From the NCBI RefSeq assembly GCF_023091745.1, contig NC_068935.1, forward strand, positions 63,884,724 to 63,948,723: 64,000 nucleotides of DNA. The letters are read 5' to 3'. The stretch's first letter is position 1; every line of letters starts with the position of its first letter. The translations under genes were made by a program, and so were the position numbers. The DNA is from Budorcas taxicolor (Eukaryota > Chordata > Mammalia > Artiodactyla > Bovidae). The notes beneath the pieces were generated by a model. It was given only the letters and a program-made list of their open reading frames with translations. It was not told the origin of the DNA and ran no database searches. This document shows, piece after piece, positions 46,143 through 58,346 of the stretch.

Positions 46143-49100
46143 TAGAGGGAGACATACACACTGAGAGAGAGACACAAACATTGTGAGCCACACATAATGA
46201 CACATAGAGTCACACACAGACACACAGACACAGACACAGACACACACTTAGAGACATACATATACAGGGAGAGACACACACACACACACTGAGAGAGATG
46301 TCCACACTGAGAGAAACACACACTAAGTGAGACACACACTAGAAATACTTAAATAATTCGAGAGAGTCAGAAACACTGAGAGACACACAAAGAGACACAT
46401 AGAGACAGACTACGGACAGACACACACACTGAGAATCATACACATACAGAGAGAGATACACACACTGACACAATGACACACACTGAGAATCAGACACATT
46501 CACACTGAGAGAGAAACACACACAGACACACACACTCAGAGAGAGAGGCACACACAATGATAGAGAACCCCATCACACTGAAAGACATACTCACATTGAG
46601 AGAGACACACACAATATATGAGAGTAGACACATACACTGCATAAGTTTGAACACAAAACATACAGAAACACACACTCATTGAGAAAGACACACACAGTGC
46701 AACAGAGAGATATCCACAATGAGAGAGAGAAACACATGGTGAGAGACACACACAGACACTGAGAGAGATATACACACTCCGAATGCACACACCATGAGAG
46801 ATCTATACAGAGAGACATAGAGACACACACAGTGGGAGACAAACACACTGAGAGACATACACATACAGAGAGAGAGACACACACATACTGAAAGAGACAT
46901 ACACACTGAGAGAGAGTCACAAACACTGAAAACACACACACGAACACATACAGACACACAACTGAGAGATACACACACTGTGAGACATACCCTTACAGAG
47001 AGAGAAAAACAAAAAAAATGGACACACACACTGAGAACCAGACACACTCACCTTGGGAGAGACACATACTGAGAGACGGAAAAAACACTGTGAGAGACAC
47101 ACACAGAGACACACAGAGACACACACACTCAGAGAGAGAGGCACACACACTGAGAGAGACACACACACTCAGAGAGAACACCATCACACTGAAAGATACA
47201 CTCACACTGAGACAGACACACACACTATGTAAGATTGAACACAAAACATACAGAAACACACACTCATTGAGAAAGACACACACACACATTGCGAAAGAGA
47301 GACATCCACAATGAGAGAGAGAAACACACAGTGAGAGACACACACAGACACTGAGAGAGACATACACAGTCAGAGTCACACACCATGAGAGACCCACACA
47401 GAGTGACATAGAGACACACACAGTGAGAGACACACACAATGAGGGACATACACATACATAGAGAGACAGACACTGAGAGACACACACACACACTGAAAGA
47501 GACATACACACTGGGAGAGAGTGACAAACACTGAGCAACACACACACAGTCACATACAGACACAAAACTGAGAGATATACACTCTGAGAGACATACCCTT
47601 ACAGAGAGTGAAAAACAAAAACACACAAACACACACTATTAACCAGACACACTCACACTGAGAGAGACACACACACACTGAGAGAGAGACAAAAACACAC
47701 TGAGACACACACACAGAGACACACAGAGACATGCACACTGAGAGGGACACACAGACTGAGAGACACACACACTGAGAGACATACACATATGGAGGGAAAA
47801 CACAAACACACACCCTGAGAACCAGGCACACTCACAATGAGAGAAACACACTGACAGAGACACACACTGAGAGAGATACAAAAACATAATGAGAGAGACA
47901 CACTGAGAAAGACACATACTGAGAGAGACAGAAAAACACACTGAGAGACACCATACTGAAAGACACACACAGAGACACACAGAGACAGGCAAACTGACAG
48001 GGACACACACACTGAGAGACGCCCTCATTCAGGAAGAGAAAGACTCCTGAGAGCAAGACACCTGCAAACACTGAGATTAGACACGCTCACACTGAGAGGG
48101 ACACACACACTGAGAGAGAGTCAAAACACACTGAGAGAAATAGAGAGAAACACAGAGACATGCAAACTGAGAGGGAGTGTCACACTGAGAGACATACACA
48201 TATAGTGGGAGAAACACACACCCCTGAGAGCACACAAACACAAACACTGAGAATCAGACACACTCACACTGAGAGACACACACACACAGAGACACACACA
48301 TTCAGAGACTCAAAGCACACTGAGAGACTCATACAGAGACAAACAGACGCATGCCAACTCAGAGAGACATACACAAAAGAGACATACACATACACTGGGA
48401 GAAACACACACACACACTAAGAACCAGGCACACTCACAATGAGAGATATATACTGACAGAGACACAGACTGAGAGACAGAGAAAAACAAAATGAGAGAGA
48501 TACACTGACAGAGAACTCACTGAGAGAGACACACTGAGAGAGAGAGAAAAACACACTGAGAGACACACATGCTGAGAGACACACACTGAGAGAGTGTTAA
48601 AAACACACTGAGAGAAACTAACAGAGACACAGAGACATGCAAACTGACAGGTACACACACACTGAGATGCACGCACATAAAGTGGGAGAAACACACACAG
48701 AGACACACAAAGAATCAGGACCAATCCGCAATGAGAGAAACACACTGACAGAGACACACACAGAGAGAGAGAGAGAAACACAATTAGAAAGACATACTCA
48801 GAGAGAGGCACACTGAGATAGAGGGAAAAAGACACTGAAAGACACACATGCTGAGAGACACACATACAGAGAGACAAGCCCAGAGACACACAGACACAGC
48901 AAACTGACAAGGACACACACACTGAGAGACACCCTCATCCAGGAAGAGTCACACACTCCTGAGCACAAGACACACACAAACCCTAGAATCAGACACACTC
49001 ACACTGAGAGAGACAACACACTGAGAGAGACACACACATTCAGAGAGTCAAAACACACTGAGAGAAACACACAGAGACATGCAAACTGAGAGGGAAACAC

Positions 49101-52100
49101 ACACTGAGAGACACACACATACTGTGGGAGAAATACAGATATACCCTTAAAACCAGGCAGACTCACAATGAGAGAGTGACACTGACAGAGACACACACTG
49201 AGAGAGAGAAAAACACACTGAGAGAAACACATCCTGAGAGAGATACACACTGAGAGAGTGTTAAAAACACACAAAGAGAAACACACGGAGACACACAGAC
49301 AGGCAAACTCACTAGGACACACACACTGAGAGACATACACATACAGCTGGAGAAACACACATTCCTGAGAGCAAACAAACACAAACACTGAGAATCAGAC
49401 ACACTCACACTGAGAGAGCACACACACACACCGTGACACACAAAGTCAGAGACTCAAAACACACTGAGAGACTCATAAGGTGACAAGCAGACACATGCAA
49501 ACTCAGAGAGACATACACACAGAGATACATACACATACACTGGGACACACACACACACACTAAGAACCAGGCACACTCACAATGAGGGAGACACACTGAC
49601 AGACACACACACTGAGAGACAGAGAAAAACAAAATGAGAGACACACAGTGACAGAGACACTCACTGAGAGAGAGACACACTGAGTGAGAGAGAAAGATAC
49701 ACTGAGAGAGAGAGTAAAACACACTGAGAGACACACATGCTGAGAGATACACATACAGAGAGACAAGCACAGAGACACACAGACACAGCAAACTGACAAG
49801 GACTCACACACTGAGAGACACCCTCATCCAGGAAGAGTCACACACTCCTGAGTGCAAGACACACAAAAACCCTGAGAATCAGACACACTCACACTGAGAG
49901 AGACAACACACTGAGACAGACACACACATTCAGAGTGAAAACACACTGAGAGAAACACACAGAGACACACAGAGACATGCAATGTGAGAGGGTCACACAC
50001 AGTGAGAGACACATACACACAGTGGGAGAAATACAGACACACACTAAGAACCAGGCACACTCACAATGAGAGACACACTGACAGAGACACACACTGAAGG
50101 AGACAAAAACACACTGTGAGTAACACATCCTGAGAGAGATACACACTGAGAGAGTGTTAAAAACACACTCAGAGAAACACACAGAGACACACAGACAGGC
50201 AAACAGACTGGGACACACACACTCAGAGACATACACATACAGCTGGAGAAAAACACATTCCTGAGAGCAAACATACACAAACACTGAAAATCAGACACAC
50301 TCACACTGAGAGAGACACACACATTCAGAGACTCAAAACACACTCAGAGACACACACAGAGACACAAAGAAACATGTTAACTGAGACAGACAGACACACT
50401 GGGAGACATACACATACAGAGGGAGAAGCACACACACACACTAACAACCGGCACGCTCACAATTAGAGAGAATCCCTCAGACAGACACACACTGAGAGAC
50501 AGTGAAAAACACACTGAGACTCGCACACAACCTGAGAGACCCACACAGAGACACACAGACAGGCAAACTCACAGGGACACACATCCTGAGGGACTTACAC
50601 ATACAGTGGGAGAAAGACACTCCTGAGAACAAACAAACACAAACACTGAGAATCAGACACACTCACACTGAGAGAGACACACACACAGAGAGACACACAC
50701 ACTCAGAGACTCAAAACACACTGACAGACTCATACAGAGAAAAACAGATGCATGCCAACTCAGAGAGACATATGCACAGAGAGACATACACATACACTGG
50801 GACACACACACACACACACAAAGAACCAGGCACACTCACAATGAGAGAGACACACTGACAGAGACATAGACTGAGAGACAGAGAAAAACAAAATGAGAGA
50901 GACACACTGACAGAGACACTCACTGAGAGAGGGACACACTGAGAGAGAGAGAAAAACACACTGAGACACACATCCTGAGAGACACGCTTACAGAGAGACA
51001 AGCCCAGAGACACACAGACACAGCAAACTGACAAGGACACAAACACTGAGAGACACCCTCAGCCAGGAAGATTCACACACTCCTGAGCGCAAGACACACA
51101 AACACTCTGAGAATCACACACACTCACACTGAGAGAAACAACACACTGAGATAGACACACACATTCAGAGAGTTAAAACACCCTGAGAGAAACACACAGA
51201 GACACGCAAACTGAGAGGGAGACACACACTGGGAGACACACACATACAGTGGGAGAAATACAGACACACACTGACATTCAATCTGACAGGTACACACACA
51301 CTGAGAGACATATATCTACAGTGGGAGAAACACACACACACACAAACAAAGAACCAGGCACACTGACAATGAGACAAACACACTGACAGAGACACAGAGA
51401 GAGTGAGAGAGAGAAACAATTAGAAAGACACACTCAGAGAGAGGCATACTGAGATAGAGAGAAAAACACACTGAGTGACACACCTGCTGAGAGACACACA
51501 TACAGAGAGACAAGCCCAGAGACACGCAGACACAGCAAACTGACAAGGAAACACACACTGAGAGACACCCTCATCCAGGAAGAGTCACACACTCCTGAGC
51601 ACAAGACACACACAAACCCTAGAATCAGACACACTCACACTGAGAGAGACAACACACTGAGACAGACACACACATTCAGAGAGTCAAAACAAACTGAGAG
51701 AAACACACAGAGACACACAGAGACATGCAACCTGAGAGGGACACACACACTGAGAGACACGCATACAGTGCTACAAATACAGACACACACTAAGAACCAG
51801 GCACACTCACAATGAGAGAGATACACTAACAGAGACACACAGTGAAAGAGACAAAAACACACTGAGAGACACACATGCTGAGAGAGACACACACTGAGAG
51901 AGTGTTAAAAACACACTCAGAGAAACACACAGAGACACACAGACAGGCAAACTCATTCGGACAAACACATTGAGAGACATACACATACAGCTGGAGAAAC
52001 ACACATTCCGGAGAGCAAACATTCACAAACACTGAAAATCAGACACACTCACACTGAGAGAGACACACACATTCAGAGAGTCAAAACACACCGAGAGACA

Positions 52101-53411
52101 CACACAGAGACACAAAGCAACATGTAAATTGAGGCAGAAACACACACTGGGAGACATACACGTACAGAGCGAGAAACACACATACACACTAACAACCGGC
52201 ATACTCACAATTAGAGAGAATCCCTGAGAGAGACACACACTGAGAGACAGTGAAAAACACACTGAGAAACGCACACAAACTGAGAGACACACACAGAGAC
52301 ACACAGACAGGCAAGCTCACAGGGACACACATACTGAGGTACTTACACATACAGTGGGAGAAACACACATTCCTGGGAGCAAACAAACACAAACACTGAG
52401 AATCAGACACACTCACACTGAGAGACACACACACACTGAGACAGACACACACATTCAGAGACTCAAAATCCACTGAGAGACACATGCAGAGACACGCAGA
52501 GACATGCAAACTGAGACAGACACACACTGAGAGACATACACATACCGAGGGAGAAACACACACACACACACACACTAAGAACCAGGCACACTCACAATGA
52601 GAGAAACACACTGACAGAGACACACACTGAGAGAGATACAAAAACACAATGATAGAGACACACTGAAAAAGACACACACTGAAAGAGACAGAAAAACACA
52701 CTGAGAGACACACATACTGAGAGACACACATAGAGACACACAGAGAAAGGCAAACTGACAGGGACACACACACTGACAGGGACACACACACTGACAGACT
52801 CCCTCATCCAGGAAGAGAAACACTCCTGAGAGTAAGACACCCGCAAACACTAAGAATCAGACACACTCACACTGAGAGGAACACACACACTGAGAGAGAG
52901 TCAAAACACACTGAGAGACACACACGGAGACACACAGAGACATGCAATCTTAGAGGGACACACACACTGAGAGACATACACATACAGTGGGAGAAACACA
53001 CACTCCTGGAGCAAACAAACACAAACACTGAGAATCAGACACACTCACACTGAAAGAGACACACACACTGAGAGACACACACTTATTGAGAGAGACACAC
53101 AAACAGAGAGTCAAAACACACTGAGAGAAACACACATACCGACAGACACACACAGAGACACACAGAGAGGCAAACTCTTTGGGACACACACACTCAGAGA
53201 CATACACATACAGTGGGAGAAACACACAGTCCTGAGAGCAAACAAACACAGAGAATCAGACACACTCACACTGAGAGAGACAACACACTGAGACAGACAA
53301 AAAGATTCAGAGAGTCAAAACACACTGAGAGACACACAGAGACATGCAACCTGAGAGGGACACACACACTGAGAGACACAGATACATTGGGAGAAATACA
53401 GACACACACTG
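46143..53411. repeat. Giant short-unit satellite array, right block
   Basis: The same T-poor satellite resumes after the BovB. Up to about 48.0 kb it is A-type (GATTGAACACAAAACATACA near 46648 and 47235; TTAAATAATTCGAGAGAG near 46349). Anchor words (CATCCAGGAA or close variants) sit near 48026, 48936, 49825, 51060, 51572 and 52805. It stops abruptly at 53411, where CACACACTGAG runs into GGGGGTGCGG and MAGE pseudogene sequence. No gene is present. Confidence 0.97.
48050..53411. repeat. Satellite domain B2
   Basis: B-type repeat as in B1: GAGCAAACAAACACAAACAC (near 49370, 52378, 53008; variants near 48228, 50262, 50630, 52010, 53236), GAGAGTGTTAAAAACACAC (near 48592, 49253, 50152, 51897) and CAGTGGGAGAAATACAGAC (near 50018, 51247). 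I found no A-type GTGTGAACACA word here. Order along the array is therefore A1-B1-A2-B2. Confidence 0.78.
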
Positions 53412-53521
53412 AGGGGGGTGCGGATTGCAGTCTCCCCTGCCTCAGGCCCCAAGAGCTGCGCCTCCAATGGGCCCTGGGCCTGGGTCCTAAGTTCTTACTC
53501 CAGCTTGCTCAGCTCACTCAT
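53412..53521 (-). pseudogene. MAGE pseudogene cut by the satellite
   Basis: Only the first about 37 codons of the minus-strand MAGE unit remain, with the start codon in complement of 53519-53521 and the same splice-acceptor context upstream. The rest, including the whole MAGE homology domain and 3' end present in copy A at 2588-3211, is replaced by satellite. The remaining part carries the same shifted N-terminal region and an extra base difference near 53489. It cannot encode a MAGE protein. Confidence 0.9.
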
Positions 53522-54637
53522 CTCGACCATGAGTGGGATGCCTGGGATCAAACCACAGCCTGAGGCAGGAGGGAGGGGGCGGAGGGGGGCGGAGGGCAGT
53601 TGGGGACATATGGGGACCACAGGCCTGGATGGTGGAGAGAGGGGCTGTGAACAGCCTCAGCTGAAAACCACACCCTGGGCGGCCACAGGCCACTTATGCA
53701 TCTCCTCTTGAAAGGTGTTCTCAGACTTCACAGGCGCAAGCCTCCGGGGCATCCAGTCCCCTGGCTACCTGAAGAAGGAAGTGAGGTGTCTCCCCAGGGT
53801 GCAGTCAGCACAGTCCAAGACTTCCGAGGCTGACAAGGTGGTGGGACGAGGCCCATGTGGGGTCCCCTCTGTTCTGGGATGGGGAGCCCCTGGTGTACAC
53901 TCAGGGCACCCTCCTCACCTTGACTCCGGGTACTGCCTGGACCACCTCTGCTCTCTGACCTCAGGACATGGGCCTCAGACCTCTGCTTTCTCCTCCTGGT
54001 TCCTGCAGCTCCTGTGAGAGAAAGGGAGGACGCAGCTCGGGGGTATCCTGTGGCACAGCCCTCAGCCTTCCGTGACAGTACGAGGGGTGGACTCTGTGAG
54101 GTCCCCTCAGTTTTGTGTGGCGGGAGGTCCCCTCAGGGCTCCCTTGCAGTGCTCACCCTTACCCTGGTACAACCTGATCCCTACCCTCTGGGGACCTGCA
54201 AGGAAACTCAGAACAAGACCCTAGCCTGAACAAAAAGTGCTGAGGGGCCCCACAAGAGGCCACACCTGCCCAGGGAATCCCACGGGTCCTAGGCTGGGGA
54301 GATGCTCGGTCCTCAACTCCTCCTCACGTTCTGCCTGGCCTCCCAGCACTGACCACAGAGGCAGGGGTCTGCTTAGTCCTCCATCGGGATTGGTGTGTCC
54401 AGCCTCTGCTAACCTGAAGACATCCGCTCTCCACCCGAAAAACCTCACCTCACGAGGTCCCTAGGCCAGATGTCAAGAAGCTGCTCACCCTGCTCACCAC
54501 CCTGCTCTGGGCCCTCCAAGACCCTCCTGCAAGGGCCAAGTCCCTCCCTGTTGGGGTCTAACTGTCTCGGTCCCTCCTCGCATGGAGCCTGTACTCCAGG
54601 CAAGATCTGCAAGTGTCCTGTCTGCAATCGGGAGGCT

Positions 54638-55318
54638 CTGCTGCTTTCACCCGTCTCTCTGACGGGGAGGTCAGGCAATGCGGCATGAAGGTGTCCTGCC
54701 TGGGGACTACCTAGGTTCCCTCTGGTCTGAGATCTGACTACCCTCAGTCCTCGCTCAGGGTGTTCACCTTGACTTCCGGTAGGACCTAGGCTCTGTCGTC
54801 TCCCCACTAGGAAAGGTGGGAAGAGGTCCCTGCTCCTCACACCTGGTCCCCACGCTCACAGACCCGGAACTCAGGAAGAGAGGACAGACCTAGTGTGCTC
54901 TTCTCACCCCAAGGGCTCCCAGGGCCGATAACAGGGGCTGAGATCTGTGGGGTTCCATCAGTCTTACCTTGGGGTCCCTAGAGTCTTCGCTTGGGGTCCC
55001 TTCAGTCATCCCTCAGGGACCTCAACTTGTCTCTGTGCAAGGGCTTTCGATTCTCTCCTCTCCCCACTCGTGCCCCATCCGTTATGTCAGGTCCCCAGTC
55101 TCTCTGACACCCGGATGTCAGGAAATGCAGCATGGTTCATCTGTCCTATGTCCTCCCAGACCCCACTCTGCTCTGGGGTCCAGCGTCCTCTCAGTCTTCC
55201 CTTAGTGTCTTCACCTTGACCCTCAAAAGAACTAAGATCTCCCCCTCTTCCCATCTGAGGCCCTGCCCCTTCTAACAGTTGCCTAATGTCTCTGAGATGC
55301 AGATGCGGAAGTCAGAAC
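54638..55318 (-). promoter_or_regulatory. Minus-strand promoter-like repeats, copy B
   Basis: These match the copy-A units at 4440-5120 with very few changes. Here they point at a gene that is reduced to a stub, so any transcript would run directly into the satellite array in the direction of its Cys/Val/Ser-reading strand. Confidence 0.45.
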
Positions 55319-55514
55319 AGGCTGCCAAGTGCTCATCCCACCACCAGGGTGGCCCAGGGCTGACAGCAGGGGCAGGGATCAGTGGGGTTACCTTTTATCA
55401 TCCCTCAGGGACCTCATCTTGAGCCCTGGCAGATCCAGGGATACCCCTAGTGTTGACCCGAGGCGGGACCCTCACATCAAGGCTCAGGGAACACAGAGGG
55501 TGGCTGAGCACATG

Positions 55515-56272
55515 CTGCATTTCCTGACATCCAGGTCTCAGAGAAACTGGGGACCTGGGAAAGGGGGCGTGGCCTCGGGTGAGCAGAGGGAAGAAGCCCA
55601 GCTCCTCCAGAGTTTCAAGTTGAGGACCCTGAGGGAGGACCGAGCGGACTCTGGACCCCAATCAGAGGAGACCTCGGAGAAGCCTGTAGCTGCTGTTGGT
55701 CCTTGGCGGCCCTGGGGTAGGATGAGCCCAACGTGCATGGTTTCACTTCCTCATATCTGGATCTCAGACTGGAGACCTGGTAGGGGGGCTGACTTCCTGA
55801 CGTCGGTCGGTCGGGATCTCAGACTGGGGACCTTGCATATGGGGCGGGGCCTTAGGTGGTCCGATTCCCAGGTCCGGTGGGGTGTCAGGTTGAGGACCCT
55901 GAGGAGGAACTAGAGGACCCTGAACCCCAATCAGAGGGTACCTCAGAGAAGCTCATCTCTGCCGTCAGTCCAGGGCAACTGTGGGGGTCGGAGGAGCGCA
56001 GCAGGCATGGTCTGACTTCCTGACATCCGGGTCTTGGAGAGACTGGGGGTGGTATAAGGGGCGGGGCTTCAGCTGGGGAGAGGCGAGAATCCCAGGTCCC
56101 GGCCGGAGGCAGGTGAGGTGCCTGAAGGAGGACTGAGGGGACCCTGCATGAGGAGCGAGGGAACCCCACAGATCCCCGCCCCTGTAGTCGGCCCTGGGAG
56201 CACATTCTGTCTGTCTGCCTTTCTTACATGCTGGTCTGAGAGAGACCGGGGATCTTGTGAAAGCGGCGGGGT
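55515..56272 (+). promoter_or_regulatory. Tandem MAGE promoter repeats, copy B
   Basis: Same module order as copy A (5317-6075). The TATA-like GGTATAAGG (near 56051), GC box (56059-56067) and donor GGAGGCAG/GTGAGG (56112/56113) are unchanged. Scattered single-base changes include one CpG gained near 55800 (GACGTCGG for GACCTCGG). Confidence 0.55.
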
Positions 56273-57330
56273 CTCAAAATGGCGGACGGGACAATCTCCG
56301 GTCCTGCCTGAGGGCCAGGCTGCATGCGAGGATGGACTGAAGCGGAAAGACCCAACAGGGAGGCAGGGATCCTAGCCCTTGTGGGGACTCTGGGAGGCCC
56401 TAGAGTGGGGTGAGCAGTTTCTTGACTTCTGGCTTAGGGACCCCGGGAGGTGAGGTTTATTTGGGCAGAGGGCAGAGGCTTCAGGTCGGCAGAGGCTGAA
56501 CTCCCCAAACCCGAGGGAGGACTAAGCAGACCCCCGCCCCTGTGGTCAGTGCTGGGAGGCCAGGCAGGACGTGAGGAGGAGCTGAGGACCGAGCATGTCC
56601 CCAGCCTAGGACCCACAGGAAGCCCTGGGCAGGTTCGGCAGCATGTGGAGCCCCTCAGCGCTTTCTGTTGAGGCTTGGATCTTGTTCTGAATTTCCATGC
56701 AGGCCCCCAGAGGGGAGGGACCAGGTGGTGCCAGGGGCAAGGTGAGCACTACAAGGGAGCCCTGAGGGGACCTCCCACCACACAACTGGGGTGACCTCAC
56801 AGAGTCCACCCCGCGTACTGTCACAGAAGGCTCAGGGCTGTGCCACAGGATACCCCCGAGCTGCCCCCTTCCCTTTTTCTCACAGGAGCTGCAGGAACCA
56901 GGAAGGGAAGGCAGAGGACTGAGGCGCGTGCCCTGAGGTCAGAGGGCAGAGAAGGTGCAGGCAGTACCAGGAGTCAAGGTGAGGAGGGTACCCTGAGTGT
57001 GCACCGGGGGCTCCCCACCCCAGAACGGAAGGGACCACCCAAGGGCCTAATCCCCCACCTTGTCAGCCTCGGAAGTCTTGGACTGTGCTGACTGTACCCT
57101 GCGGAGCCACCTCACTTCCTCCTTCCGGTAGCCAGGGGACTGGCTGCCCCGGAGGCTTTCCCCTGTGAGGTCTGAGAGCACCCCTCAAGCGGAGACCTGT
57201 AAGTTGCCTGTGTCAGTCCGCCCAGGGTGTGGTGCTCAGCTGAGGCCATTCACAGCCCCTCTCTCCCCCAGCCTGGCCCGTGGTCCCCATCTGTCACCCT
57301 GGCTGACTCCTGTCTGTGGTTTGATCCCAG

Positions 57331-58145
57331 GCATCACGCTCGTGGTCGAGATGAGTGAGCTGAGCAAGCCCGAGGAAGATTTTCAGGACCCTGGCGAGGC
57401 CCAGGGCCCGGTGAATGCGCAGCTCTTGGGGGCTGAGGCAGGGGTGGCTGCATCTGCCTCGGCCTCCTCCCCCACAGTGTCCTCCTTAGGCACTGGGGAG
57501 TCCTTGCCCCAGGAAGCGCTGAATGAGATGATAGCTAGCCTAATGAAGTTCCTGCTCCTCAAGTATCGAGCCAAGGAGCCGACCTCCCAGGCGGAAATGC
57601 TGAATAAGGTCCTCAGGGATAACCAGGAGTACTTCCCGGTGGTCTTCAGCCAAGCCTCGCAGTGCCTGCAGCTGGTCTTTGGCGTGGAAGTGAAGGAGGT
57701 GGACCCCAGGGAGCACATCTACATCATGGTCTCCATCCTGGGCCTCAGCTGCAACGCAATGCTGAGCAGTGGGCAGAGCATCCCCAAGGCCGGCCTCCTG
57801 GTGCTGGTCCTCAACCTGATCATGCGGAATGGAGACCGTGCCCCTGAGCAGAAGGTCTGGGGAGCACTCAGCAGATTGGGTGTGTATGCTGGGAGTGTGC
57901 ACTGCATCTTTGGGGAGCCCAGGACGCTTCTGACCCACGTGTGGGTGCAGGAGGGGTACCTGGAGTACCGGCAGGTGCCTTACAGCCACCCTGCTCGCTA
58001 TGAGTTCCTGTGGGGTCCTCGGGCTTATGCGGAGACCAGCAAGTGGGAAATCATGGCATTTCTGCTCAGGGTCAAACAAAGGGCTTTGAGGGCCTTCCCA
58101 CTGCAGTCTGCAGAGGCTGCAAGGGAGGACGATGAGGCGGACTGA
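57331..58145 (+). CDS. MAGE-family protein, copy B (CDS from 57351)
   Basis: The exon opens after the AG acceptor ending at 57330, and the ATG at 57351 starts a 264-codon frame ending TGA at 58143-58145. It is identical to copy A except Val23 to Ala and Ser254 to Ala; a few other base changes are silent. The MAGE homology domain (about residues 62-232) is unchanged, so both proteins should bind the same partners. Family knowledge points to a regulator of RING E3 ubiquitin ligases, normally expressed in germ cells. Its promoter block upstream is also a near-exact copy, so both genes are probably controlled alike. The intact frame in both copies suggests either recency or constraint; with so few changes I cannot tell which. 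Confidence 0.92.
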
Positions 58146-58340
58146 GCCAGAGCAGCATCCAGGTGAGCCTTCGCTCTGAGATTGAAGAGGGAGCGGTCAG
58201 CCTTCTCAGAAGTGAGGGCCTGGGGCAGTTTGGGGAACCAGTGTATAGCTTCATTGCATTTGTTTTCTGTGTGATGACATGGAGATTCACCAGTTCTCCT
58301 TAGATAATTTTCAGACTTTGATTGTTTTCATAGAATGCTA

Positions 58341-58346
58341 AATAAA
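58341..58346 (+). terminator. MAGE polyadenylation signal, copy B
   Basis: AATAAA in the same context as 8144-8149, 196 bases past the stop codon. Confidence 0.8.

Noticed and set aside
27641..53411. CRISPR-like regular repeats
   Set aside because: Units are degenerate, without fixed repeats and unique spacers, in mammalian DNA with SINEs and LINEs on both sides.
27641..53411. Telomeric or classical centromeric satellite
   Set aside because: No TTAGGG runs, and the short CA/GA-type unit does not resemble the long GC-rich bovine centromeric satellites.
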